From Myxococcus eversor (lineage in GTDB: Bacteria; Myxococcota; Myxococcia; Myxococcales; Myxococcaceae): DNA of 64,000 nucleotides. Both the position numbers and the translations under genes were made by a program. The stretch covers positions 228,009 to 292,008 of the forward strand of contig NZ_JAAIXY010000015.1 of NCBI RefSeq assembly GCF_010894455.1, in the 5' to 3' direction. Shown here in pieces: positions 1 to 6,933 of this stretch. Within the stretch, counting starts at the first letter, position 1; each line of letters starts with the position of its first letter. The notes under the pieces were generated by a model. It had not been told where the DNA came from. It saw only the letters and a program-made list of their open reading frames with translations, and made no database searches.

Positions 1-486
1 GTTCACCAGGTCCACCGCGCCATCCGGCAGCCACTTCGCGCACGCGCCGAGGACGACGGCGGTGCCCACGCAGAAGGCCAGGGTGAAGAGGTCGCCTCCA
101 TACAGGAGGCCCATGATGACGAGCCACGCGGAGGCGGCCACCAGCACGCCCCGGCGGAGCTGGAACCGGAAGGTGGCGATGAGCAGCCCTGCGCCAGCCA
201 CCGCGCTTCCCAGGTAGCCCGCCGAGTACAGGACGACCTGGCGCAGCATGCCCGGTGGGAGGCGGGACATACACAAGCCCCCCTCGTCGGCCATGAGGTG
301 GATGCGGTCCACGGACCCACCCAGGAGCAGGGTGGCGAGCGCGTGCCCGCTCTCGTGCATCATCACCACCAGCACCTTGAGAGGCCACAGGACGGGCGAG
401 TCCCAGAAGAACCAGCCGACCCCCAGCATGACGAGCAGGAGGGCCAGGCGGCCGAAGTCGAGCTTTGCTCCGCTGGCGGTCCTCAT
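1..486 (-). CDS. M50-family membrane metallopeptidase, partial (C-terminus off the left edge)
   Basis: The visible 162 residues start at an ATG (484-486) and read without a stop to the window edge. Residues 12-50 form hydrophobic segments that contain HESGH at about 44-48, the HExxH zinc site of the M50 site-2-protease superfamily, here inside a membrane helix as in that family. At least three further hydrophobic segments follow (about 70-90, 100-118 and 120-140). M50 enzymes cleave substrates within the membrane or keep housekeeping roles; no substrate can be named here. The second metal ligand (usually an Asp near the C-terminus) is not in the window. The gene diverges from the S46 peptidase with 140 bases between starts. 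The family call is firm for the motif and moderate for the exact subfamily. Confidence 0.8.
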   Translation of the reverse strand, partial: MRTASGAKLDFGRLALLLVMLGVGWFFWDSPVLWPLKVLVVMMHESGHALATLLLGGSVDRIHLMADEGGLCMSRLPPGMLRQVVLYSAGYLGSAVAGAGLLIATFRFQLRRGVLVAASAWLVIMGLLYGGDLFTLAFCVGTAVVLGACAKWLPDGAVDLVN

Positions 487-626
487 CGTTTTCCGGGCCT
501 CCCCTCCATCAGACACCCCAACACTTAAGCTCGGTCCCTCTTCCCAGGAAACTCCTGGCATGCCGCGAAGCGTCGGACACACCGTGGGAGTCGCGTGCGG
601 GCGCCGGACGGGGTAGGGAGGACTCC

Positions 627-2804
627 ATGAAGAAAGCCCTCCTTCTGCTCTCGCTCGTGGCTGCCCCGGCTCTGGCCGGGGAAGGAAAGTGGACCCCCCA
701 GCAGGTGCTGGACCTGGACCCGGCGTGGTTGCGCGCCCAGGGACTCCAGGTCTCACCCAAGAAGCTCTGGGACCCCAAGCGCGGCACCGGCCTGCTCGCG
801 GGCGCGGTGAACGTGGGGGGCTGCACTGGCGCCTTCATCTCCTCCACCGGCCTGGTCATCACCAACCACCACTGTGCCTTCGGCGTCATCCAGGAGCACA
901 GCACGCCCCAACGCGACCTCATCACCCAGGGCTTCCTGGCCTCGGAGCGCAAGGACGAGCTGCCCGGCAAGGGCGCGCGGGTGCAGGTGCCTCGCAGCTT
1001 CACGGACGTGACGGCGCAGGTGCTGGCCGCGGTGCCGCAGGGCGCGGACGACTTGGTCCGCTACAAGGCCATCGAGCGCAAGCAGAAGGAGCTGGTGGCC
1101 GAGTGCGAGAAGCGCCCCGCCACGCGCTGCCAGGTGTCCACGTTCGACAGCGGCGTCAACTACACGCTGGTGGACGCGGTGGAGCTGGTGGACGTGCGGC
1201 TCGTGTACGCGCCGCCGCGCGCGGTGGGCGAGTACGGTGGCGAGGAGGACAACTGGATGTGGCCGCGCCACACCGGTGACTTCGCCATCCTCCGCGCGTA
1301 CAGCGCGCCGGACGGTTCCTCCGCGCCGTACAGCGAGAAGAACGTGCCCTTCAAGGCGGAGTTCTTCTTCCCGCTGGCCACCGAGGGCGTGAAGCCGGGC
1401 GACTTCGTGATGGTGCTCGGCTACCCGGGCCGCACCTACCGCGCGCTGCTCGCGGAGGAGTTCGCGGAGCGCCAGTCGCGGCTGTACCCGCGCATGCGCG
1501 ACGTGTTCGGCGAGGCCATCCGCATCCTGGAGGAGGAAGGGGAGAAGGACCCGGCCGGCAAGATCGCCGTCGCGTCCACCGTCAAGGGACTGCACAACGT
1601 GTACAAGAACGCGGGCGGGCAGCTCGCGGGGCTCAAGCGCGGCAAGCTGGTGGAGAAGCAGCACCAGGCCGAAGCGGACGTCGCTGCCTGGGCCGGGAAG
1701 AACGGCGCGAAGTGGGCGAGCGCCCTGACGGCCCGCGACGCGCTGCTGGCCGAGCAGAAGGCGAACACGAAGGTGTTCGAGCGCGAGTTCCTGCTCGGGG
1801 CGACGCCTCGGCTGGCCCGGGGCCCGGCGCTGGCGGTGACGCTGTCGCGGCTGGCGGCGGAGCGCGCGAAGCCGGACCTGGAGCGCCGTCCGGAGTACAT
1901 GGACCGCGAGCAGGCGCGCATCAAGGACCGCCTGGAGCGCGAGCAGAAGAACGTGTTCGTCCCGGCCGAGAAGAAGCTGCTCATCGCCTACGTGAAGCGC
2001 GCGCAGGCGCTGGGGGCGGACGAGCGCATCGCCGCCGTGGACAAGCACTTCGGCAAGGTGTTCGTGGAGAAGGACGTCGCGGCGAAGGTGGACTCGCTCT
2101 ACGCCGTCACCCAGGTGCTGACGCTGGCCGAGCGCATGAAGATGGCGACGGAGACGGTGGCGCAGCTGGAGGCGCGCAAGGACCCGATGCTGGCGTTCGG
2201 CCTGGACCTGGCGCGGGAGCTGGAGGCGCTGGATGACGTGGGAGACCGCCGCCAGGGTATGTCGCTGCGCCTGCGTCCGGACTGGCGCAAGGCGGTGCTG
2301 GCGCATGCGGGCAAGCCGGTGGCGCCGGATGCGAACGGGACGCTGCGGGTGACGTTCGCCAAGGTGCAGGGCTACTCGCCGCGCGACGGGGCCGTGTACA
2401 CGCCGCAGACGACGCTCTCGGGCATGCTGGAGAAGCACACGGGCGAGGAGCCCTTCGACGTGCCCGAGCGCGTGTCGAAGGTCGCCGAGTCCAAGCGGTA
2501 TGGCGCGTGGGCGGACAAGAAGCTGAAGGACGTGCCGGTGAACTTCCTGGCGGACGCGGACACGACGGGCGGCAACTCCGGCAGTCCCACGGTGAACGGC
2601 AAGGGGCAGCTGGTGGGCGTCAACTTCGACCGCGTCTGGGAGAATGTGGCCAACGACTTCGGGTACAACCCGGACGTGGCCCGCAACGTCAACGTGGACG
2701 TGCGGTATGTCTTGTGGATGTTGGACCAGGTGGAGAACGCGGACACGCTCTTGAGGGAGCTGGGCGTGCGCAAGGGCCCGCCGGTGGCGGGGGAGACGCG
2801 CTGA
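627..2804 (+). CDS. S46 family dipeptidyl-peptidase (DPP7/DPP11 type)
   Basis: A secreted 725-residue serine peptidase, the usual S46 length, which removes dipeptides from peptide N-termini in the periplasm or at the cell surface. The ATG at 627 was chosen because GGGAGG lies just upstream and it opens a clean signal peptide (MKKALLLL..., cleavage near ALA-G at about 19). Upstream in-frame codons do not look coding. The trypsin-like fold shows the TNHHC box with catalytic His82 and the GGNSGSP box with catalytic Ser651. Eighteen residues after the Ser is Arg669 in FDRVWE. In characterised S46 enzymes this S1 position is Gly in DPP7 (hydrophobic P1) and Arg in DPP11 (acidic P1), so Asp/Glu preference is inferred. 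It overlaps the next gene by one base at TGATG, suggesting coupled translation. Confidence 0.93.
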   Translation: MKKALLLLSLVAAPALAGEGKWTPQQVLDLDPAWLRAQGLQVSPKKLWDPKRGTGLLAGAVNVGGCTGAFISSTGLVITNHHCAFGVIQEHSTPQRDLITQGFLASERKDELPGKGARVQVPRSFTDVTAQVLAAVPQGADDLVRYKAIERKQKELVAECEKRPATRCQVSTFDSGVNYTLVDAVELVDVRLVYAPPRAVGEYGGEEDNWMWPRHTGDFAILRAYSAPDGSSAPYSEKNVPFKAEFFFPLATEGVKPGDFVMVLGYPGRTYRALLAEEFAERQSRLYPRMRDVFGEAIRILEEEGEKDPAGKIAVASTVKGLHNVYKNAGGQLAGLKRGKLVEKQHQAEADVAAWAGKNGAKWASALTARDALLAEQKANTKVFEREFLLGATPRLARGPALAVTLSRLAAERAKPDLERRPEYMDREQARIKDRLEREQKNVFVPAEKKLLIAYVKRAQALGADERIAAVDKHFGKVFVEKDVAAKVDSLYAVTQVLTLAERMKMATETVAQLEARKDPMLAFGLDLARELEALDDVGDRRQGMSLRLRPDWRKAVLAHAGKPVAPDANGTLRVTFAKVQGYSPRDGAVYTPQTTLSGMLEKHTGEEPFDVPERVSKVAESKRYGAWADKKLKDVPVNFLADADTTGGNSGSPTVNGKGQLVGVNFDRVWENVANDFGYNPDVARNVNVDVRYVLWMLDQVENADTLLRELGVRKGPPVAGETR

Positions 2805-3463
2805 TGACAGACCCGGCGGACGCTGCTCCGCCCCTGCCCACCTTCCGGCCGGAAGAGCAGGTGTGCGGCAATTGCAAGCTGTGGAGCCCTCACTCGGTGG
2901 AAGAGCGCCGGGGCTGGGTGGGGCCGTGTCGGCTCCAGTCCTCGCGGGGCATGTTCCCGCCGTCCGCCCCCATCTGTGACAAGTACGCGCCCCGAGGCAC
3001 GGCCGTGGCCCCGGCGGCGCACTCTCCCTCGCGAGAGCGCACCGCGCGCAGCGTGGCCCCGGTGGTGATTCGCCGCCGGGTGGACCCCAACGAAGTCGTG
3101 GACCTGGAAGGGCTGAGCATGACGCGTGAAGAGCTGATGGACATCTTCCGGGAGGCGTCTGGCCTGATGGACGCGCCCCCGCTCGCGGGCAAGTGGGAGG
3201 GCGGCACGGTGCGCCTGGTTCCGGCCAACCCGGAGCTGCAGGCCAAGGACCTGCCCATCGACAGCCTGTTCCACAAGGTCGTCATGGTGCGCGACAGGCT
3301 CCGGGTGCTCGAGCAGAAGCTCAACGCGCACCCGAAGCTGTCCGACGCGGAGAAGGTGGAGATGCAGAGCTACATCACCCGCGTGTACGGCTCGCTCACC
3401 AACTTCAACGTCCTCTTCAAGGACAAGGGTGACCAGTTCGTCGGCGCGAAGGGTGACGAGTAG
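2804..3463 (+). CDS. Unrecognised 219-aa protein with a four-cysteine N-terminal motif
   Basis: The ATG shares its A with the TGA stop of the S46 peptidase gene (TGATG), so the two are probably one transcription and translation unit. The N-terminal 60 residues carry CGNCKLW, GPCRL and ICDKY. That gives four cysteines spaced like a small zinc or iron-sulfur knuckle. A low-complexity linker follows (about 65-90), then an acidic/helical C-terminal half that ends in KGDE. There is no signal peptide or membrane segment, so the protein is probably cytoplasmic. I do not recognise the family. The pattern suggests a metal-binding accessory protein, but no function is claimed. Confidence 0.75.
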   Translation: MTDPADAAPPLPTFRPEEQVCGNCKLWSPHSVEERRGWVGPCRLQSSRGMFPPSAPICDKYAPRGTAVAPAAHSPSRERTARSVAPVVIRRRVDPNEVVDLEGLSMTREELMDIFREASGLMDAPPLAGKWEGGTVRLVPANPELQAKDLPIDSLFHKVVMVRDRLRVLEQKLNAHPKLSDAEKVEMQSYITRVYGSLTNFNVLFKDKGDQFVGAKGDE

Positions 3464-3488
3464 TTGATAGTGTCCATTTGACACGAAG

Positions 3489-3515
3489 ATGGCGCCGGGT
3501 GTTGACTGGCGCCAT
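3489..3515 (+). promoter_or_regulatory. Perfect 8-bp inverted repeat enclosing the start codon of the ADP-ribosylglycohydrolase
   Basis: ATGGCGCC (3489-3496) pairs exactly with GGCGCCAT (3508-3515) across an 11-base loop. The right arm contains the first two bases of the proposed ATG at 3514. As RNA the hairpin would bury the start codon; as DNA it could be an operator. No ribosome-binding sequence is visible in front of 3514. The structure is read directly; the regulatory role is inferred. Confidence 0.5.
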
Positions 3516-4440
3516 GTCCTCGACTGGAAGACCGGCGGACCACGCGGAGCGGATGTCGCGAGCCCTGTTGTCGTTGGAGGGGCTCTCCGTGGGGGATGGC
3601 TTTGGGGAGCGGTTCTTCGCGGCCCGGAGCCTGGTGGCGGAGTGGGTGGAGGCTCGCAGGCCTCCTTCCGCGCCGTGGCCGTACACGGACGACACGGAGA
3701 TGGCGCTCTCCGTCGTCCAGGTGCTCGACGAGCACGGGCAGGTGGAGCAGGAGCGGCTCGCGCGGCTCTTCGGCACGCGCTACCGCGCCAATCGCTACCG
3801 GGGCTATGGCGGCACGGCGCTGGATATCCTGGAGCGCATCCACCTGGGGATGCACTGGCTGCCCGCGTCGTCCCAGGTGTTCGACGGCACGGGGTCCAAG
3901 GGCAACGGCGCGGCGATGCGCGTGGCGCCGCTGGGTGCGTACTTCGCGGGAGACCTGCGGCGCGCGGCGGATGAGGCGCGGCTGTCCGCGGAGGTGACGC
4001 ATTACCATCCAGATGGGCAGGCGGGTGCCATGGCCGTCGCGGTGGCGGCGGCGTGGGCCTGTCAGGACGCGGCGACGCGTGGGCCCGCGCGGAACCTCTT
4101 CGACGTGGTGCTGGAGTACACGCCGAACGGGGCCACCCGGCGCGGGCTGGAGAAGGCTCGGGGCTGGTCGTTGGAGACGACACCGACGGCGGCGGCGAAG
4201 GAGCTGGGCAGTGGCTTCCGGGTGTTGTCGGAGGACACGGTGCCCTTCGTGGTGTGGTGTGCGGTGCGGCACCTGGAGCACTACGAGGACGCGCTGTGGT
4301 CCACGGTGTCCGGGCGGGGTGACATGGACACGACGTGCGCCATGGTGGGCGGCATCGTCGTGCTCGTCACGGGCAGGGCGGCGATTCCCGCGTCGTGGCT
4401 GGAGGCTCGCGAGAAGCTCCAACTGCGAGCGCTGGAGTAG
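3514..4440 (+). CDS. ADP-ribosylglycohydrolase (DraG/ARH family)
   Basis: This 308-residue enzyme is expected to hydrolyse ADP-ribose from a modified protein or nucleic acid using two divalent metals. The metal-site motifs are clear: TDDTE at 58-62, the central GSKGNGAAMR box with its Gly-rich loop, and GDMDTT at 269-274 near the C-terminus. The length fits the family. There is no nitrogenase nearby, so the classical DraG target is not implied; the substrate is unknown. The start is uncertain. ATG 3514 gives a reasonable N-terminus but has no ribosome-binding site and sits in a hairpin. ATG 3553 would start almost at the family core (RALLSLEGLSVGD). TTG 3478 is the longest option. It converges on the sigma factor gene with only 11 bases between stops. 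Confidence 0.9.
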   Translation: MSSTGRPADHAERMSRALLSLEGLSVGDGFGERFFAARSLVAEWVEARRPPSAPWPYTDDTEMALSVVQVLDEHGQVEQERLARLFGTRYRANRYRGYGGTALDILERIHLGMHWLPASSQVFDGTGSKGNGAAMRVAPLGAYFAGDLRRAADEARLSAEVTHYHPDGQAGAMAVAVAAAWACQDAATRGPARNLFDVVLEYTPNGATRRGLEKARGWSLETTPTAAAKELGSGFRVLSEDTVPFVVWCAVRHLEHYEDALWSTVSGRGDMDTTCAMVGGIVVLVTGRAAIPASWLEAREKLQLRALE

Positions 4441-4451
4441 CGCCGTGTGCC

Positions 4452-4961
4452 TCAGGGGTGTTGGCCGCGCTCTTCCATGAGGCCGAAGGTGCGTTGCCGG
4501 GCGCGGTGCAGGGTGCTCTTCACGGTGCCTTCGGGGATTCGCAGCAGGCGGGCGATTTCGGGGTAGCTCAGCCCACGCACTTCGCGCAGGTGGAGGACCT
4601 GTCGCTGCTGCTCGTTGATCTCCTGCATGGCGTCGGTGAAGTGGCGTTGCAGCTCCGCGCCCGCTGCCTGGACTTCGGGCGTGAGGGGCTCGGAAGGCTC
4701 CAGGCTCAAGCGCTCGCGGCGCTTGCGTGCGCGCAGCCAGTTGATGCTGCTGTTGACCATGACGCGGTGGAGCCACGTGGTCCAGGCAGCGCGTCCGCCG
4801 TAGCCTGGAGACTTCCAGGCGAGCCGGGCGAAGACGTCCTGCACCACGTCCTCCGCATCGTCCGCGTCGCCGACGATGCGGCGGGCGATGGCGAGAGCGC
4901 GGGCACGGTGCTCGTTGTAGAGCTGAGTGAGAGGCGGGAGGTCGATGGCGGCGGCGTGCAT
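4452..4961 (-). CDS. ECF-family RNA polymerase sigma factor
   Basis: This is a 169-residue sigma-70 relative with only regions 2 and 4. Region 2 spans about 12-80, with DAEDVVQDVF and the -10-recognition helix around WTTWLHRVMVNSSINWLR. Region 4 spans about 108-160, with QQRQVLHLREVRGLSYPEIA and the recognition helix PEGTVKSTLHRAR. The ATG at 4961 is preceded by CAGGAG at a normal distance, and the coding region begins with a typical ECF N-terminus; longer in-frame readings run through intergenic sequence. No anti-sigma gene lies on either side, so control may rest on transcription or an unlinked partner. A possible self-recognised promoter lies at 5024-5056. Confidence 0.92.
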   Translation of the reverse strand: MHAAAIDLPPLTQLYNEHRARALAIARRIVGDADDAEDVVQDVFARLAWKSPGYGGRAAWTTWLHRVMVNSSINWLRARKRRERLSLEPSEPLTPEVQAAGAELQRHFTDAMQEINEQQRQVLHLREVRGLSYPEIARLLRIPEGTVKSTLHRARQRTFGLMEERGQHP

Positions 4962-5023
4962 CACGGGTGGGCTCCTGAACACCCCAGCGGGGACCTCCTC
5001 TGGAACGAACCGGCCGCGAAAAG

Positions 5024-5056
5024 GGTCTATCCGCCCGCGACGGTGGGATTTTTTCA
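5024..5056 (-). promoter_or_regulatory. Candidate promoter of the ECF sigma gene (possibly autoregulated)
   Basis: On the minus strand an A-run, TGAAAAAATCC (5056-5046), is followed after about 16-17 bases by ATAGACC (5030-5024), about 60 bases before the start codon. The A-rich -35 block and distinct -10 block are unlike the surrounding GC-rich DNA and unlike the sigma-70 consensus, as expected if the ECF factor reads its own promoter. The call is weak because the sigma group's consensus is not known to me. Confidence 0.35.
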
Positions 5057-5199
5057 CCGCGTGTCTTGAGGGTACGGACACCGGCCCGGAGCTGGGTTTC
5101 CGCTCGTACTTCAGGGCATGAAGGTGGGTAGGCTCACGGTGTCCCGTTGCGCGCTTTGGAACGGCCGCGGTGACGCCGCCTGACTCCGAGGAGGCCGAC

Positions 5200-5646
5200 A
5201 TGGCGTACTTCGATGACTTGGCGCCGTGTTCATATTTTCCAGCAGGGCAGGACGTCCTGCTGGCGGTGGGGTGGCTCGAGCAGGGGCACTTATTCACGCA
5301 GGGCCTGGTCAATGAGGACGTCTTCGAAGCGCTCGTCCGGCTGTGCGTGAATCCATGGCAGCCCGTGGCGTTCGCGGGTCGACACGCGTGCGCGCTGTGC
5401 CGGTTCTCGGGCGGACCGGGGGCGTTGGTGTACCGCGACATGACGGTGTCATTCGGGGGCGCGAACGTCTTCATCCCCGGAACAGAGCGCGTCTTCGTCG
5501 CACCGACGTTGGTCGTGCACTACATCGACGCGCACGGGTACGCACCGCCACGCGAGTTCCAGGATGCGGTGATGGGCTGTCCGGAGATGCGCTCCCTGGC
5601 GTACCTCAAGGCACTGAAGGCGCGAGGGTTCACCGCCCTCAGGTGA
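5200..5646 (+). CDS. Unrecognised 148-aa protein
   Basis: The start at ATG 5200 is supported by GAGGAGG about 5 bases upstream; an in-frame ATG at 5170 has no such signal. The product opens MAYFDDLAPCSYFP, then VGWLEQGH, a helical segment, GRHACALC (a CxxC-like pair at about 68-71), and a C-terminal part rich in aromatic and Pro residues. There is no signal peptide or membrane helix. The layout resembles small conserved proteins of unknown function that share an N-terminal FxDLxPYxY and a VGWL box, but I cannot place it with certainty. It is transcribed away from the ECF sigma gene and stands alone. Confidence 0.65.
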   Translation: MAYFDDLAPCSYFPAGQDVLLAVGWLEQGHLFTQGLVNEDVFEALVRLCVNPWQPVAFAGRHACALCRFSGGPGALVYRDMTVSFGGANVFIPGTERVFVAPTLVVHYIDAHGYAPPREFQDAVMGCPEMRSLAYLKALKARGFTALR

Positions 5647-5926
5647 TGTGCCCGTGCTTCCGCGATCCATCAGCTCCCTGTGCGACTCGCCGCTCTCCTC
5701 CCGGACCACAAGGCTCTGTCTACGGAAATCCTCGGAAAGTGGTCGGGTCCTCCCCTGAGCAGCTCATGATTGGTGGGTCGCCTCTGCCGAGCCCCGCTCT
5801 GAGCCCCGGCCCTTCAATCCCTTGCGTGCTTGAGGCGCCAGACGCAAAGTTGACTATCCCCTTCGTTGTCGTTGTTGTTTGCTTGACGTTGGTTTGGGCT
5901 ACCAATGGTCATTGCATGGGGGTGTG

Positions 5927-6151
5927 ATGAAGTCTTCCATCCTACTCGTTGCTGTTGCGGCCACAGGCCTCGCTGGTGGACTTCTGATTCCCCAGAAGGC
6001 CGAAGCCATTTGCTGCAATTACCAATGCCTTTGCTGGAGGACCGCCGAAGAGATGTATGTCGAATGTTGGACCGACTTACAGGGGTGCTGTCATACTTTT
6101 GGCCTGTGCTTCTCTGGTAACTGCGCGAAGTGCGTGTTTTCCGTTGAGTGA
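5927..6151 (+). CDS. Small secreted cysteine-rich peptide
   Basis: The 74-residue precursor starts at ATG 5927. A signal peptide of about 27 residues ends in QKAEA, leaving a mature peptide of about 47 residues with ten cysteines: CC, C, C, C, CC, C, C, C. Such density implies five disulfides or a metal-loaded fold in an oxidising compartment. Codon use is unusual here: many A/T-ending codons (GTT, GCT, CTT, TTA, TAT, TTT) contrast with neighbouring genes, and the upstream 100 bases are T-rich. This suggests recent acquisition or rapid change. A decayed second copy of the mature region lies 175 bases downstream. I do not recognise the family; toxin, signalling peptide and envelope component are all possible. 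Confidence 0.7.
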   Translation: MKSSILLVAVAATGLAGGLLIPQKAEAICCNYQCLCWRTAEEMYVECWTDLQGCCHTFGLCFSGNCAKCVFSVE

Positions 6152-6155
6152 TTAG

Positions 6156-6290
6156 GCGTCGAGCGGTCCTGTCAGTGCTGTCTGTTGCTGCGATTGCCAA
6201 TGCAGTCGCGGGTTGATGAGCGCCGACAGGGTTGTCGAGTGTTGGACCGGCTGTCAGGGGGGCTGGCCTTCTTGGCTTCATCGGAAATAG
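6156..6290 (+). pseudogene. Decayed tandem copy of the cysteine-rich peptide gene
   Basis: From 6186 the sequence aligns without gaps to 6011 onward at a constant offset of 175 bases over roughly 80 bases. It keeps the blocks TGCTGCxATTxCCAATGC and GTCGAxTGTTGGACCGxCT. In that frame it reads CCDCQCSRG...VVECWTGCQGG and stops at 6288-6290. The frame is closed upstream by a stop at 6153 and has no start codon, and several cysteines are lost. A different frame (GTG 6148) reads like a signal peptide up to TGA 6214-6216, which would fit a frameshift between leader and mature part. The duplication is seen directly; loss of function is inferred. Confidence 0.6.
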
Positions 6291-6301
6291 GAGGAGACCT
6301 C

Positions 6302-6919
6302 GTGCATTCCTGGGGAAGGTACCTGCAGGTGGTGGGAGTCTTTCTCGTTTCCATCGCGGCTGGCGTGCTTCTGACTCGGCCGGGCGCGCCGGTCTCGACC
6401 GCTCACGAAGACGCTCGCCGTGGGACTCAGCGCTCCGAAGCGGTTGCCACGAGGGCCGTGGTGGCTTCCAGGCCCGCTGCGGAAGCGTCCACTGGGAGTC
6501 GACCAGAAGGGAACTGCGTCTCCGAACCTCCGGAGACGCCGGTGCGTGCAGGAGTCGTGGCCACTACGGCCTGGGACGAGGTCCCTCTCATTTCCGACCC
6601 TCGCGAGCTGGGCTCCTGGGCAATGCGCCGCCTCCAGGAAGGCATTGACGGTCAGGTGCGTGAGCGGGTGCGTGCATGCCTGGCGGGTATGCTCGAGGCG
6701 GGCATCCACCACTCCACGGAGCGTACCGTCCTGGTTCTTCACATGGAGTCAGAGGAAAACCTGCTCGTCGTCAGGGAGGCAAAGGTCCAGCGCCACGGTG
6801 CCGCAGACGAGGAGACAGCTCGGTGCGTGGCAGAAGCCTTCGAATCGCAGGAGTTCGAGGCGAGAGGCGCTGTGACTCCGGGGCAGCGCTTCCGCCTAGA
6901 GTACCCCATCACCTTCTGA
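6302..6919 (+). CDS. Membrane-anchored protein with a TonB-C/AgmX-like C-terminal domain
   Basis: The GTG at 6302 is chosen because AGGAGG lies about 7 bases upstream and the codons that follow encode a good signal anchor (WGRYLQVVGVFLVSIAAGV, about 4-23). The longer in-frame reading would run back through the decayed peptide copy. The 205-residue product has a Pro/Ala-rich periplasmic linker, then a domain ending ...TARCVAEAF...GQRFRLEYPITF. That ending resembles the C-terminal domain seen in myxobacterial AgmX/PglI-like and TonB-like proteins: a conserved RCV followed by a final YPxxF strand. Three cysteines could form disulfides. It lies 14 bases before the next gene, so the two are probably co-transcribed. 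The domain match is by eye and moderate. Confidence 0.7.
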   Translation: MHSWGRYLQVVGVFLVSIAAGVLLTRPGAPVSTAHEDARRGTQRSEAVATRAVVASRPAAEASTGSRPEGNCVSEPPETPVRAGVVATTAWDEVPLISDPRELGSWAMRRLQEGIDGQVRERVRACLAGMLEAGIHHSTERTVLVLHMESEENLLVVREAKVQRHGAADEETARCVAEAFESQEFEARGAVTPGQRFRLEYPITF

Positions 6920-6933
6920 CCCAGCCCTCGACC

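Noticed and set aside
553..569. TGGCATGCCGCGAAGC upstream of the S46 peptidase as a sigma-54 promoter
   Set aside because: GG and GC are one base too far apart and the TT before GC is missing.
753..2438. A 561-codon minus-strand frame inside the S46 peptidase
   Set aside because: Same GC artefact; the forward gene has catalytic motifs at correct spacing.
3514..4440. Nitrogenase-reactivating DraG
   Set aside because: No nif or draT genes in the window; only the wider hydrolase family can be claimed.
6148..6216. A short GTG frame that reads like a signal peptide in front of the decayed peptide copy
   Set aside because: It ends after 22 codons and is out of frame with the cysteine part; better read as debris of a frameshifted copy.
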